A DNA stretch of 64,000 nt, taken from NCBI RefSeq assembly GCF_009758255.1, contig NZ_WSEN01000003.1:62001-126000 (forward strand), in the 5' to 3' direction. A model generated the notes under the pieces. It was given only the letters and a program-made list of their open reading frames with translations, had not been told where the DNA came from and did no database searches. The translations under genes and the position numbers were made by a program. Shown here in pieces: positions 57,653 to 64,000 of the stretch (position 1 is its first letter; every line of letters begins with the position of its first letter). This DNA comes from Microbacterium sp. MAH-37. Its GTDB lineage: Bacteria > Actinomycetota > Actinomycetes > Actinomycetales > Microbacteriaceae.

Positions 57653-57692
57653 GGCGCGACCACCGACATCCGGAACAGGGAGTTCTGATCCC

Positions 57693-57725
57693 GGACGATC
57701 GATCGGATCGCCTGGACGATCGATC
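57693..57725. repeat. paired 12-bp direct repeats, likely operator
   Basis: GGACGATCGATC at 57693-57704 and again at 57714-57725, exactly 21 bp apart (two helical turns), in the divergent gap between the FAD gene and the regulator. This geometry suits tandem binding by an OmpR-type dimer. Confidence 0.6.
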
Positions 57726-57777
57726 TGCTCACAGCCGTCGCATAGCTGAACCTATGGATTCTCGATGACTCCAGTAT

Positions 57778-57789
57778 GACAATGGGGAC
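57778..57789 (+). promoter_or_regulatory. candidate -10 of the OmpR-type regulator
   Basis: GACAAT (57778-57783), 6 bases, then ATG at 57790. A possible leaderless start with a changed first base. Confidence 0.4.
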
Positions 57790-58518
57790 ATGTCGAACGA
57801 ACACCCCGAGCTGCGCCGTCCCGACGGCTCCCCGCTGCGCATCCTGGCCGTCGACGACGAGCCGATGCTGACCGACCTCCTCGCGATGGCACTGCGGATG
57901 GAGGGCTGGGAGGTCCGGACGGCCGCGAGCGGTCTGGAGGCGCTGCAGGTGGCGCGGGACTTCGAGCCGGACGCGCTCGTGCTCGACGTCATGATGCCCG
58001 ACCTCGACGGCATGGGCGTGCTGCGCCGGCTGCGCGAGTCCGGCAACCTCGTGCCCGTGGTGTTCCTGACCGCCAAGGACGCCGTGGAGGATCGCATCTC
58101 CGGCCTCACCGCCGGCGGCGACGACTACGTCACCAAGCCGTTCAGCCTGGAAGAGGTGATCGCGCGTCTGCGCGCCGTCATCCGTCGCGCCGGCCAGGTG
58201 CGCACCGACGACGAGCAGGCCATCCTGCGCGTCGCCGACCTCTCGCTGAACGAGGACAGCCACGAGGTGTTCCGCGGCGACGACGAGATCGAGCTGACCG
58301 CCACCGAGTTCGAGCTGCTCCGCTACCTGATGCGCAACGAGCGCCGGGTGCTGTCGAAGGCGCAGATCCTGGACCGCGTGTGGAGCTACGACTTCGGCGG
58401 CAAGTCCTCGGTGGTCGAGCTGTACATCTCGTATCTGCGCAAGAAGATCGACGCCGGTCGCACCCCTCTGCTGCACACCGTGCGCGGCGTCGGCTACATG
58501 ATCAAGGCGCCGCAGTGA
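57790..58518 (+). CDS. OmpR/PhoB-family response regulator
   Basis: A 242-residue regulator. The receiver has the acidic pair in AVDDEPMLT and phospho-acceptor Asp66 in VLDVMMPDLDG. The winged helix ends with SVVELYISYLRKKIDAGR and LLHTVRGVGYMI. It is followed after 28 bases by its kinase. A pair of repeats upstream may be its own or its target's binding site. Confidence 0.93.
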   Translation: MSNEHPELRRPDGSPLRILAVDDEPMLTDLLAMALRMEGWEVRTAASGLEALQVARDFEPDALVLDVMMPDLDGMGVLRRLRESGNLVPVVFLTAKDAVEDRISGLTAGGDDYVTKPFSLEEVIARLRAVIRRAGQVRTDDEQAILRVADLSLNEDSHEVFRGDDEIELTATEFELLRYLMRNERRVLSKAQILDRVWSYDFGGKSSVVELYISYLRKKIDAGRTPLLHTVRGVGYMIKAPQ

Positions 58519-58546
58519 TCCGCGGCGCAGCTGTGAGGCAGTACCC

Positions 58547-60022
58547 GTGTCGCGCCGTCCGCTGACCCTGCAGGCGCGGCTGATGGCCGCGGTGATCGGC
58601 TTCGTGTCGCTCATCCTCGCCATCGTCGCGATCATCACGAGCGTCACGCTCGGGACGACGATGAACGACCAGCTGAACAGCCAGCTGCGCTCCACGGCCG
58701 TGGACACGACGCGGTTCGTCACCGAGGCCGAACTGCTCTCCTCCCATCCGGACGATCTCACCGCGCAGCAGGTGCTGCAGGGCAAGACGTTCCAAGGCGG
58801 CGCGGGCCTGCTTCTCGCCATCGCCCCGACGAACGGGGCGCCGTCGGGCGTGATCCTCACCCCTCCGTCGACTCTGAAGGCGCTGAGCGCGGGCGACCTG
58901 TTCGAGATCCAGAACGCGCTGCGGAACACCAACGCGGCCACGGTCTCACTGCCCGACTACGGTTCGTACTCACTGATCGTCACGCGCACGCCCGACGGTT
59001 CTACCGTCGTCACCGGACTCTCCCGCGCCGGCATCCAGTCCACGATGGCGCAGCTGTTCACCGTGATCGCCCTGGCCACACTGGGCGGCCTGATCCTGCT
59101 CGCGCTCACCACCGCGGTCACGATCAGCGTCGGCCTTCGGCCGCTGCGCGCGGTGGTCGCCACCGCGACCCGCGTCGCGAACCAGCCGCTGGACCGCGGA
59201 GAGGTGTCGATCACCGAACGCGTCGCGGATGAGGAGGCCGACCCCCGCACCGAGACCGGCCTCGTCGGCGCCGCCCTGAACACGCTCCTCGACCACGTCG
59301 ACACCTCTCTCGCGGCCCGGCAGCAGAACGAGGAGCGGATGCGCCGATTCGTCGCCGATGCGAGCCATGAGCTCCGCACACCGCTGGCCTCGATCCGGGG
59401 ATACTCCGAGCTCTCCCTGCGCGACAAGGAGCTGCCCGAGACCGCGCACACCGCTCTGGAGCGCATCCAGGCGCAGTCCCTGCGGATGACGCGGCTGGTC
59501 GAGGACCTGCTGCTGCTCGCGCGCCTGGACGAGGGCCGCGAACTGGCGCACGCCCCGGTCGACCTCACGATGCTCGCGGTCGAAGAGCTGACGGATGCCC
59601 GGCCGACGGCATCCGATCACGTCTGGGAGCTGGACGTACCAGAGGAGCCGATCATGATCGACGGCGACGCCGGGCGCCTGCACCAGGTGGTCGGAAACCT
59701 GCTCGCCAACGCCCGCACGCACACGCCGGCCGGCACGACGATCACGCTGAGCGTCGCGGCGACGACGGACGGTGCCGAGCTGCGCGTGCACGACGACGGC
59801 CCCGGGATCGATCCGAAGGTGCGCGAGGAGCTGTTCGCGCGCTTCGCACGAGGCGACGTCTCCCGTGCACGCCAGACAGGCGGCACCGGCCTCGGCCTCG
59901 CGATCGCGAAGGCGATCGTCGAGGGCCATGGCGGCACCATCAGCGTCGAGAGCGTCCCCGGTGACACGACATTCCTCGTGCGCCTCCCCGTGGCCTCCGT
60001 CCAGACTTCCCCTACAGCTTGA
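58547..60022 (+). CDS. sensor histidine kinase (HisKA class)
   Basis: A 491-residue kinase with two transmembrane segments (about 12-38 and 170-196) enclosing an extracellular sensor of about 130 residues. HAMP follows the second span. H-box FVADASHELRTPLASIRGY places His274. The ATPase has VVGNLLANARTHTP, VHDDGPGIDPKV and GGTGLGLAIAKAI. It is the partner of the regulator before it. The GTG at 58547 lacks a clear ribosome site. Confidence 0.92.
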   Translation: MSRRPLTLQARLMAAVIGFVSLILAIVAIITSVTLGTTMNDQLNSQLRSTAVDTTRFVTEAELLSSHPDDLTAQQVLQGKTFQGGAGLLLAIAPTNGAPSGVILTPPSTLKALSAGDLFEIQNALRNTNAATVSLPDYGSYSLIVTRTPDGSTVVTGLSRAGIQSTMAQLFTVIALATLGGLILLALTTAVTISVGLRPLRAVVATATRVANQPLDRGEVSITERVADEEADPRTETGLVGAALNTLLDHVDTSLAARQQNEERMRRFVADASHELRTPLASIRGYSELSLRDKELPETAHTALERIQAQSLRMTRLVEDLLLLARLDEGRELAHAPVDLTMLAVEELTDARPTASDHVWELDVPEEPIMIDGDAGRLHQVVGNLLANARTHTPAGTTITLSVAATTDGAELRVHDDGPGIDPKVREELFARFARGDVSRARQTGGTGLGLAIAKAIVEGHGGTISVESVPGDTTFLVRLPVASVQTSPTA

Positions 60023-60078
60023 GACTCGTGCGAGGGCGAGCCGTCTCGTGCCCGAAAGGAAGTCTCGAGGAACCGGCG

Positions 60079-60114
60079 ACGGGTCAGACGGGTCAGACGG
60101 GTCGGACGGGTCAG
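60079..60114. repeat. 9-bp tandem repeat, four copies, over the fusion-gene stop
   Basis: ACGGGTCAG at 60079-60087 and 60088-60096, ACGGGTCGG at 60097-60105, ACGGGTCAG at 60106-60114. The last copy contains the stop codon of the flavin fusion gene (60111-60113). A loss of the stop would read on in frame through DP-rich codons. Confidence 0.75.
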
Positions 60115-61661
60115 TACCCGGCGAACGCGTCGGTCGTCAGGGACCGCGCCTTCTGCAGCGCGGGAGCGAGGTCGGCGATGAGGCGGGGCGGACCCGAGAT
60201 GAACGCGTGCCGTGCCGGCAGATCGGGGACGACCTGCTCCAGGCCGTCGGCGTCCAGACGCACGCCCCGCGCCCAGGTCCAGTGCGCGGGCAGGTCCTGC
60301 GGCCGGTCGCGGGTGAAGACGACGACCGGAGCACCGGTCTCGGCCAGCTCGTCGCGGAAGGCCAGCTCCGCGGCATCCGATGCGACGTAGATCAGCACCA
60401 CGTCGCGTGCCGCACCCGTGCCACGCAGCTCGCGCAATTGAGAGACGAACGGCGTGACACCGATGCCGGCGGCGACCATCAGCACCGGCGACGCGCCGCG
60501 CGGCAGCACGAAGTCTCCCCAGGTTCCCGTGACGGCGAGCACCGCTCCGGGCTGCGCCTCCGCGAGCGCGCGCTTGTAGCTGGACGGATGCTGCTGATCG
60601 CCGTTCTTGTAGGCGATCCGCAGCGTCGGCAGATCCGAGGGCGCGGACAGGATGCTGAACTCGCGGCGCGTGCCCCTGGCATCCGGCCGGTGATGCGGCA
60701 CGTCGAGCTCGAGGTACTGCCCTGCGAGAAACCGCAGCCGGCTCTTCGTGCGGAACGTGAGCTCCTGCACGGTCGGGGTGACGAACTCGCGCTTCTCGAG
60801 CACCAGGCGCACCGAGCCGCGCAGCGCGAACGCGAAGGCCAGCAGGTTGCCGAGCAGCAGCGCACGTTCCTGTCCGAGTGTGAACAGCGCGCCGACCGGG
60901 ATCGGCCAGCCCACCAGTGCGCCGACGAGAGCGGCGACCCAGAACTGCTGCCAGCGCCGCGGCGGCAGCGTCAGTGGCTCGGACAGCATGAACGCGCCAA
61001 GGAACAGGATCGGCGACTGCAGCAGCGCCATGCTGATCGCGTCTCCCACGGCGAAGTCCAGTCCCGCGGCGGTCAGCTGTACGGCCTGCCGCACCACCGA
61101 GACGCCGACGGCGACCACGGCGAACAGCGCCACGACGCGCACTTTCTCGGTGCGCCACAGTACGAGCAGTCCGAGCACGGCGACGGGCACGGCCATCGCC
61201 GGAGTTCCGACCCACCACGACGCGGTGGTGCCGAGGCCGAAGATCGACACGACGGCCGCGCCGAAGGCGGCGGGGTTCAGGATGTGCCGTCCACGCCAGG
61301 CGATGAGGTACTTCGACAGGCTGGCCAGCGCGCCGGCGAGCGCGACCCCTCCGACCCCGGGCAGAGTCAGCTGGGGCTGCAGCACGAACAGCAGAATGAA
61401 GGCGGTGACCAGCGAAGACTCGATGCGCCACGGCAGTCGCAGGATCCGCTGCGCCGCAGCATCCACCGCCGAGATCACGACGGCGAGGACAACATAGGTC
61501 GCGAGCAGCTCAGTGGCGGACGGCCCGATCTGGCCGAACAGCGAGAGCCCAAGCGCGATGACCCCGAGCCCGATCAGCGCGAACAGCACGAATCGGTACA
61601 TCGAGATCGCGGCGAGCACGGCGAGGACGCGCTGGCGGAACGCGGTGAGTGAGCTGATCAC
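60111..61661 (-). CDS. NqrB/RnfD-like membrane domain fused to a ferredoxin-NADP reductase-type domain
   Basis: A 516-residue fusion. Residues 1-282 hold about nine spans with the RnfD/NqrB landmarks GRHILNPAAFGAAVVSIF (124-141) and LSEPLTLPPRRW (226-237). Residues 285-516 are a flavin reductase: REFSIL (333-338) for FAD, AAGIGVTPFV (397-406), and SGPPRLI near the end. The flavinylation motif (D-x-x-S-G-A-T) reads DAISMAL at about 207-213, so the acceptor Thr is lost. GTG at 61661 follows TAGGGGT and lies 4 bases after apbE. It would pass electrons from NAD(P)H across the membrane. Confidence 0.87.
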   Translation of the reverse strand: MISSLTAFRQRVLAVLAAISMYRFVLFALIGLGVIALGLSLFGQIGPSATELLATYVVLAVVISAVDAAAQRILRLPWRIESSLVTAFILLFVLQPQLTLPGVGGVALAGALASLSKYLIAWRGRHILNPAAFGAAVVSIFGLGTTASWWVGTPAMAVPVAVLGLLVLWRTEKVRVVALFAVVAVGVSVVRQAVQLTAAGLDFAVGDAISMALLQSPILFLGAFMLSEPLTLPPRRWQQFWVAALVGALVGWPIPVGALFTLGQERALLLGNLLAFAFALRGSVRLVLEKREFVTPTVQELTFRTKSRLRFLAGQYLELDVPHHRPDARGTRREFSILSAPSDLPTLRIAYKNGDQQHPSSYKRALAEAQPGAVLAVTGTWGDFVLPRGASPVLMVAAGIGVTPFVSQLRELRGTGAARDVVLIYVASDAAELAFRDELAETGAPVVVFTRDRPQDLPAHWTWARGVRLDADGLEQVVPDLPARHAFISGPPRLIADLAPALQKARSLTTDAFAGY

Positions 61662-61665
61662 ACCC

Positions 61666-62529
61666 CTACTCTCCCATCCCGGCCAGGAAGAGCTCCCCGA
61701 GGAATCCCGGCGAAGCCTGCATCCGGCCGTCGGTTGCCATGCGCACCCACGGGATGCCGCGGGCGTCGGCGAATGCCGGACCTCCGTCGAAGAACAAGGC
61801 GGTCGTCGCGGCGTCGGCGAGCATCGCATCGGGCGCGAGCGCCCACGTCGCCGCCCATCGTCGCACCGGCAGACCGGTGCGCGCGTCGAGCACGTGGTGC
61901 AGGCCGTCGCCCCAGGCCCGGCGGTTGGTCGCAGAGGCGCACAATGCCCGGTCGCGCACCTCGACGACACCGACAGCGCGAGACGTATCGTAGGGATGCT
62001 CCAGCGCGACCCGGATGCTCCCGCCCCGCACCGCGAGGTCTCCGCCTGCGTCGACGACGACACGGCCATCGACCCGGACCAGCTCCGCGAGCACGAGGTC
62101 GACCAGGCGTCCCTTGCCGAGCGCGCCGACGTCGATCACGGCGGGGACCTCGAGCGACAGCGCGGCATCCGTCCATTGCAACGCGCGCGTCCAGTCCTCC
62201 GGCGCCGGACGCGCGGCGGAGGGCACCAGCGAGTACGACGCGTCGTAGCCGAGCGCCACGAGGCTCGCGCCCGTGAGCGGGTTCACGGCGCCCGCAGTGG
62301 CGTCCGAGAGCTCCCGATACAGGCCCAGCATCGCCGCAGCATCCGCCGGAGCCGGGACCCGCCCGCCGGCGGCGATCCGCGACACGACGGAGTCTGCACG
62401 GAATCGCGACCACTCGGCGTCGAACCGGTCGATCACCGCCGAGACCGCGACACGCTCCTGCGCACCGAGCCGTTCCTCGGTCTCGACCTCCCAGACCGTG
62501 CCTATCGCGTCGAACCGCCAGGTCTCCAT
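61666..62529 (-). CDS. apbE: ApbE-type FMN transferase
   Basis: Attaches FMN from FAD to Thr or Ser of target proteins. A 287-residue enzyme: VIDVGALGKGRLVDLVL, VVDAGGDLAVRGG, HHVLDARTGLPVRRW and MLADAATTALF cover the FAD and Mg sites. There is no signal peptide or lipobox at the start (METWRFDAIGTV), unlike many exported ApbE proteins. Its likely target is the lipoprotein of the preceding gene. The ribosome site GGAG is inside the stem of the hairpin at 62531-62592. Confidence 0.93.
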   Translation of the reverse strand: METWRFDAIGTVWEVETEERLGAQERVAVSAVIDRFDAEWSRFRADSVVSRIAAGGRVPAPADAAAMLGLYRELSDATAGAVNPLTGASLVALGYDASYSLVPSAARPAPEDWTRALQWTDAALSLEVPAVIDVGALGKGRLVDLVLAELVRVDGRVVVDAGGDLAVRGGSIRVALEHPYDTSRAVGVVEVRDRALCASATNRRAWGDGLHHVLDARTGLPVRRWAATWALAPDAMLADAATTALFFDGGPAFADARGIPWVRMATDGRMQASPGFLGELFLAGMGE

Positions 62530-62530
62530 C

Positions 62531-62592
62531 GCTCCGGTCTCACTCCCTGCGGGTGCTCGGCGCCCCGGACCCGCATCGAGTGAGACCGGAGC
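62531..62592 (-). other. 62-base hairpin ending at the apbE start codon
   Basis: A 15-bp perfect inverted repeat (62531-62545 and 62578-62592) with an inner GCGGGT/ACCCGC stem. In the transcript its 3' arm ends one base before the apbE ATG, burying the GGAG ribosome site. It could be a translational brake, RNase site or attenuator. Confidence 0.7.
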
Positions 62593-62607
62593 AGGGGGAA
62601 GCTGCGG

Positions 62608-63021
62608 CTACTCGGACGCCTGCTCTTTGATCTTCTCGATCGCCTGGTTGAACCCGCCGCTGGTCAGCGACGAGCCGGCGACGCGGTCGACCTGCAGCTC
62701 GTCGATGCTCTTGCCGTCGACCACCGCGGCGATGCCGTCGATGAACTGCCCCTGATACTGCTCGGTCTCGCGCGCCTGCGGGTCGCCGGTCACCTCGACG
62801 TCGCTGACGATCCCGTCCTTCAGCGTGAGCGTCACGGAGACCTGCTCGACGGTCTCCGGGGTCTGGTAGGAGCCCTCGGCCGTATACGTGCCGTCTTTGT
62901 AGTCGGCACCGGCCGCGGCCCCGCCGTCCTCGGCATCGGCGGCGCCGGAGCAGCCGGCCAGCAGGAGCGCGCCGGCGACCCCGACGAGGGCGGTACCGGT
63001 GCGGATCGCGTGAGAAGTCAT
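62608..63021 (-). CDS. FMN-binding domain lipoprotein
   Basis: A 137-residue lipoprotein. Signal peptide and lipobox LLAGC (about 20-24), then an Ala/Gly-rich linker. The FMN_bind domain begins DYKDGTYTAEGSYQTPETVEQ. The acceptor motif is DRVAGSSLT (112-120): the family D-x-x-S-G-A-T becomes D-R-V-A-G-S-S, with Ser118 as the predicted FMN site. It is the first gene of the flavin operon and would be an extracytoplasmic electron acceptor. Confidence 0.9.
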   Translation of the reverse strand: MTSHAIRTGTALVGVAGALLLAGCSGAADAEDGGAAAGADYKDGTYTAEGSYQTPETVEQVSVTLTLKDGIVSDVEVTGDPQARETEQYQGQFIDGIAAVVDGKSIDELQVDRVAGSSLTSGGFNQAIEKIKEQASE

Positions 63022-63084
63022 GCGACCAGCATCCGATGCCCGGCTATGAGAGAGCCGTAGGGAACCCGCGAGAGGGGTAAAGGC

Positions 63085-64000
63085 TCAGGCCTCGCCGTTG
63101 AACATGCTCGTGACCGAGCCGTCCTCGAAGACCTGCTTGATCGCGGTCGCCAGCAGCGGCGCGATCGGCAGGATCGTGAGGCCGGGGAACCGGCGCGACT
63201 CGGACAGCGGGATCGTGTCGGTGACGACGACCTCGTCGATCGCGGTGTCCTGCAGTCGATCGGATGCCGGGTCGCTGAAGATCGCGTGGGTCGCGGCGAC
63301 GATCACCTTGCGGGCGCCGTTGGCCTTGAGCGCCTGCGCGGCCTTGACGATCGTGCCGCCGGTGTCGATCATGTCGTCGACCAGCAGGCAGGTGCGGCCG
63401 TCGACGGCGCCGACGATCTCGTGAACGGAGACCTGGTTGGCGACCTTCGGGTCGCGGCGCTTGTGAATGATCGCCAGCGGCGCGTCGAGGCTGTCGGACC
63501 AGGTGTCCGCGACGCGCACGCGGCCCATGTCGGGCGAGACGATCGTGAGCGTCTCGCGGTCCTCGGCGGTGAGGGTCTCTTCGAAGTGACGCAGCAGCAC
63601 GGGCTTGGCGAACAGGTGGTCGACGGGGCCGTCGAAGAAGCCCTGGATCTGCGCGGCGTGCAGGTCGACGCTCATCACGCGGTCGGCACCGGCGGTCTTC
63701 AGCAGGTCGGCGACGAGGCGGGCGCTGATCGGCTCGCGGCCGCGGCCCTTCTTGTCCTGACGGGAGTACGGGTAGTACGGGGCGACGACGGTGATGCGCT
63801 TGGCCGACGCGCGCTTTGCCGCGTCGAGCATGATCAGCGTCTCCATCAGCCACTCGTTCACCGGCTCGCCGAACGACTGCACGATGAACAGGTCGCAGCC
63901 GCGGATGGAGACCTCGAACCGGGCGTAGATCTCGCCAGACGCGAACGTGCGGTGCTCGACCGGCGCGATCTCGGTGCCGAGGGCTCCCGCGACCTGGCGC
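63085..64000 (-). CDS. prs: ribose-phosphate pyrophosphokinase (5' end cut by window)
   Basis: Makes PRPP from ribose-5-phosphate and ATP. About 305 residues are visible; the N-terminus is beyond the right edge. Motifs are QSFGEPVNEWLMETLIML, VAPYYPYSRQDKKGRGREPI (catalytic loop), VMSVDLHAAQIQGFFD (PRPP metal), and CLLVDDMIDTGGTI (PRPP loop). Translation continues in frame to 64000. PRPP is the co-substrate of PncB at 7.5 kb. Confidence 0.94.
   Translation of the reverse strand, partial: RQVAGALGTEIAPVEHRTFASGEIYARFEVSIRGCDLFIVQSFGEPVNEWLMETLIMLDAAKRASAKRITVVAPYYPYSRQDKKGRGREPISARLVADLLKTAGADRVMSVDLHAAQIQGFFDGPVDHLFAKPVLLRHFEETLTAEDRETLTIVSPDMGRVRVADTWSDSLDAPLAIIHKRRDPKVANQVSVHEIVGAVDGRTCLLVDDMIDTGGTIVKAAQALKANGARKVIVAATHAIFSDPASDRLQDTAIDEVVVTDTIPLSESRRFPGLTILPIAPLLATAIKQVFEDGSVTSMFNGEA

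Noticed and set aside
61662..62069. Extended N-terminus of the flavin fusion protein
   Set aside because: It would run entirely over apbE; the GTG at 61661 has a ribosome site and the family start.

Overview
The window is high-GC actinobacterial chromosome, most like Microbacterium or another Microbacteriaceae. The evidence is GTG and TTG starts, Ala/Arg-rich proteins, a DUF3039 protein, an AccE-type epsilon subunit, and gene order shared with other Actinobacteria. No rRNA, tRNA, CRISPR array, prophage or insertion sequence was found. Both ends cut genes: a murR-type regulator on the left and prs on the right.

Layout. 1-7.4 kb (minus): a tightly overlapping operon for uptake and recycling of cell-wall amino sugars (ABC binding protein, two permeases, NagZ, AnmK, MurQ, RpiR regulator). 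7.5-9.2 kb: pncB and a DUF3039 protein. 9.2-12.7 kb: an ABC exporter whose ATPase carries a roughly 400-residue Ala/Lys then Pro/Glu-rich N-terminal tail. 12.9-15.0 kb: a nucleotidyltransferase and two unknown genes. 15.2-24 kb: acyl-CoA carboxylase beta, epsilon and biotin-carrier subunits, interrupted by a two-component system with a third kinase-like membrane protein, an RNA methyltransferase and Maf. 24-28 kb: lpdA, purine nucleoside phosphorylase, a sugar phosphomutase. 28-36 kb: a monooxygenase/BASS transporter/epimerase operon, a hydrolase, a PfkB kinase and a secreted phosphoesterase with PHO-box-like repeats. 35.6-43.7 kb (minus): a nucleoside transporter plus salvage operon (ATPase, two permeases, cdd, deoA, add) with its binding protein just upstream. 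43.9-48.7 kb: manC and divergent sdhCDAB. 48.7-54.5 kb: yihY-type gene, xthA, trpS, two membrane proteins, pth and rplY. 54.7-63 kb: a 41-residue membrane peptide, gnd, a BBE-type flavoprotein, an OmpR-type two-component system, and a flavin electron-transfer operon (FMN-binding lipoprotein, ApbE, NqrB/RnfD-FNR fusion). 63-64 kb: prs.

How it works together. Three catabolic modules stand out: muropeptide sugar recycling, nucleoside uptake and cleavage (feeding ribose phosphates through the phosphomutase), and the TCA/respiratory enzyme Sdh. The order accD5-accE-maf-accA3-lpdA-punA-pmmB-add-deoA-cdd-sdhCDAB matches Mycobacterium tuberculosis Rv3280-Rv3319, with species-specific insertions. In the same way, pth-rplY and prs look like an ancestral neighbourhood opened by about 8.5 kb of new genes.

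The clearest non-coding signal is a TANNNT hexamer 6 or 7 bases before the start codon of sixteen genes, with no room for a leader. This is the signature of leaderless transcription. The best candidates for new biology are the tailed ABC ATPase, the flavin operon with its apparent loss of the membrane flavinylation site and a hairpin covering the apbE ribosome site, the kinase-like third partner of the NarL-type system, and the monooxygenase/BASS/epimerase operon.
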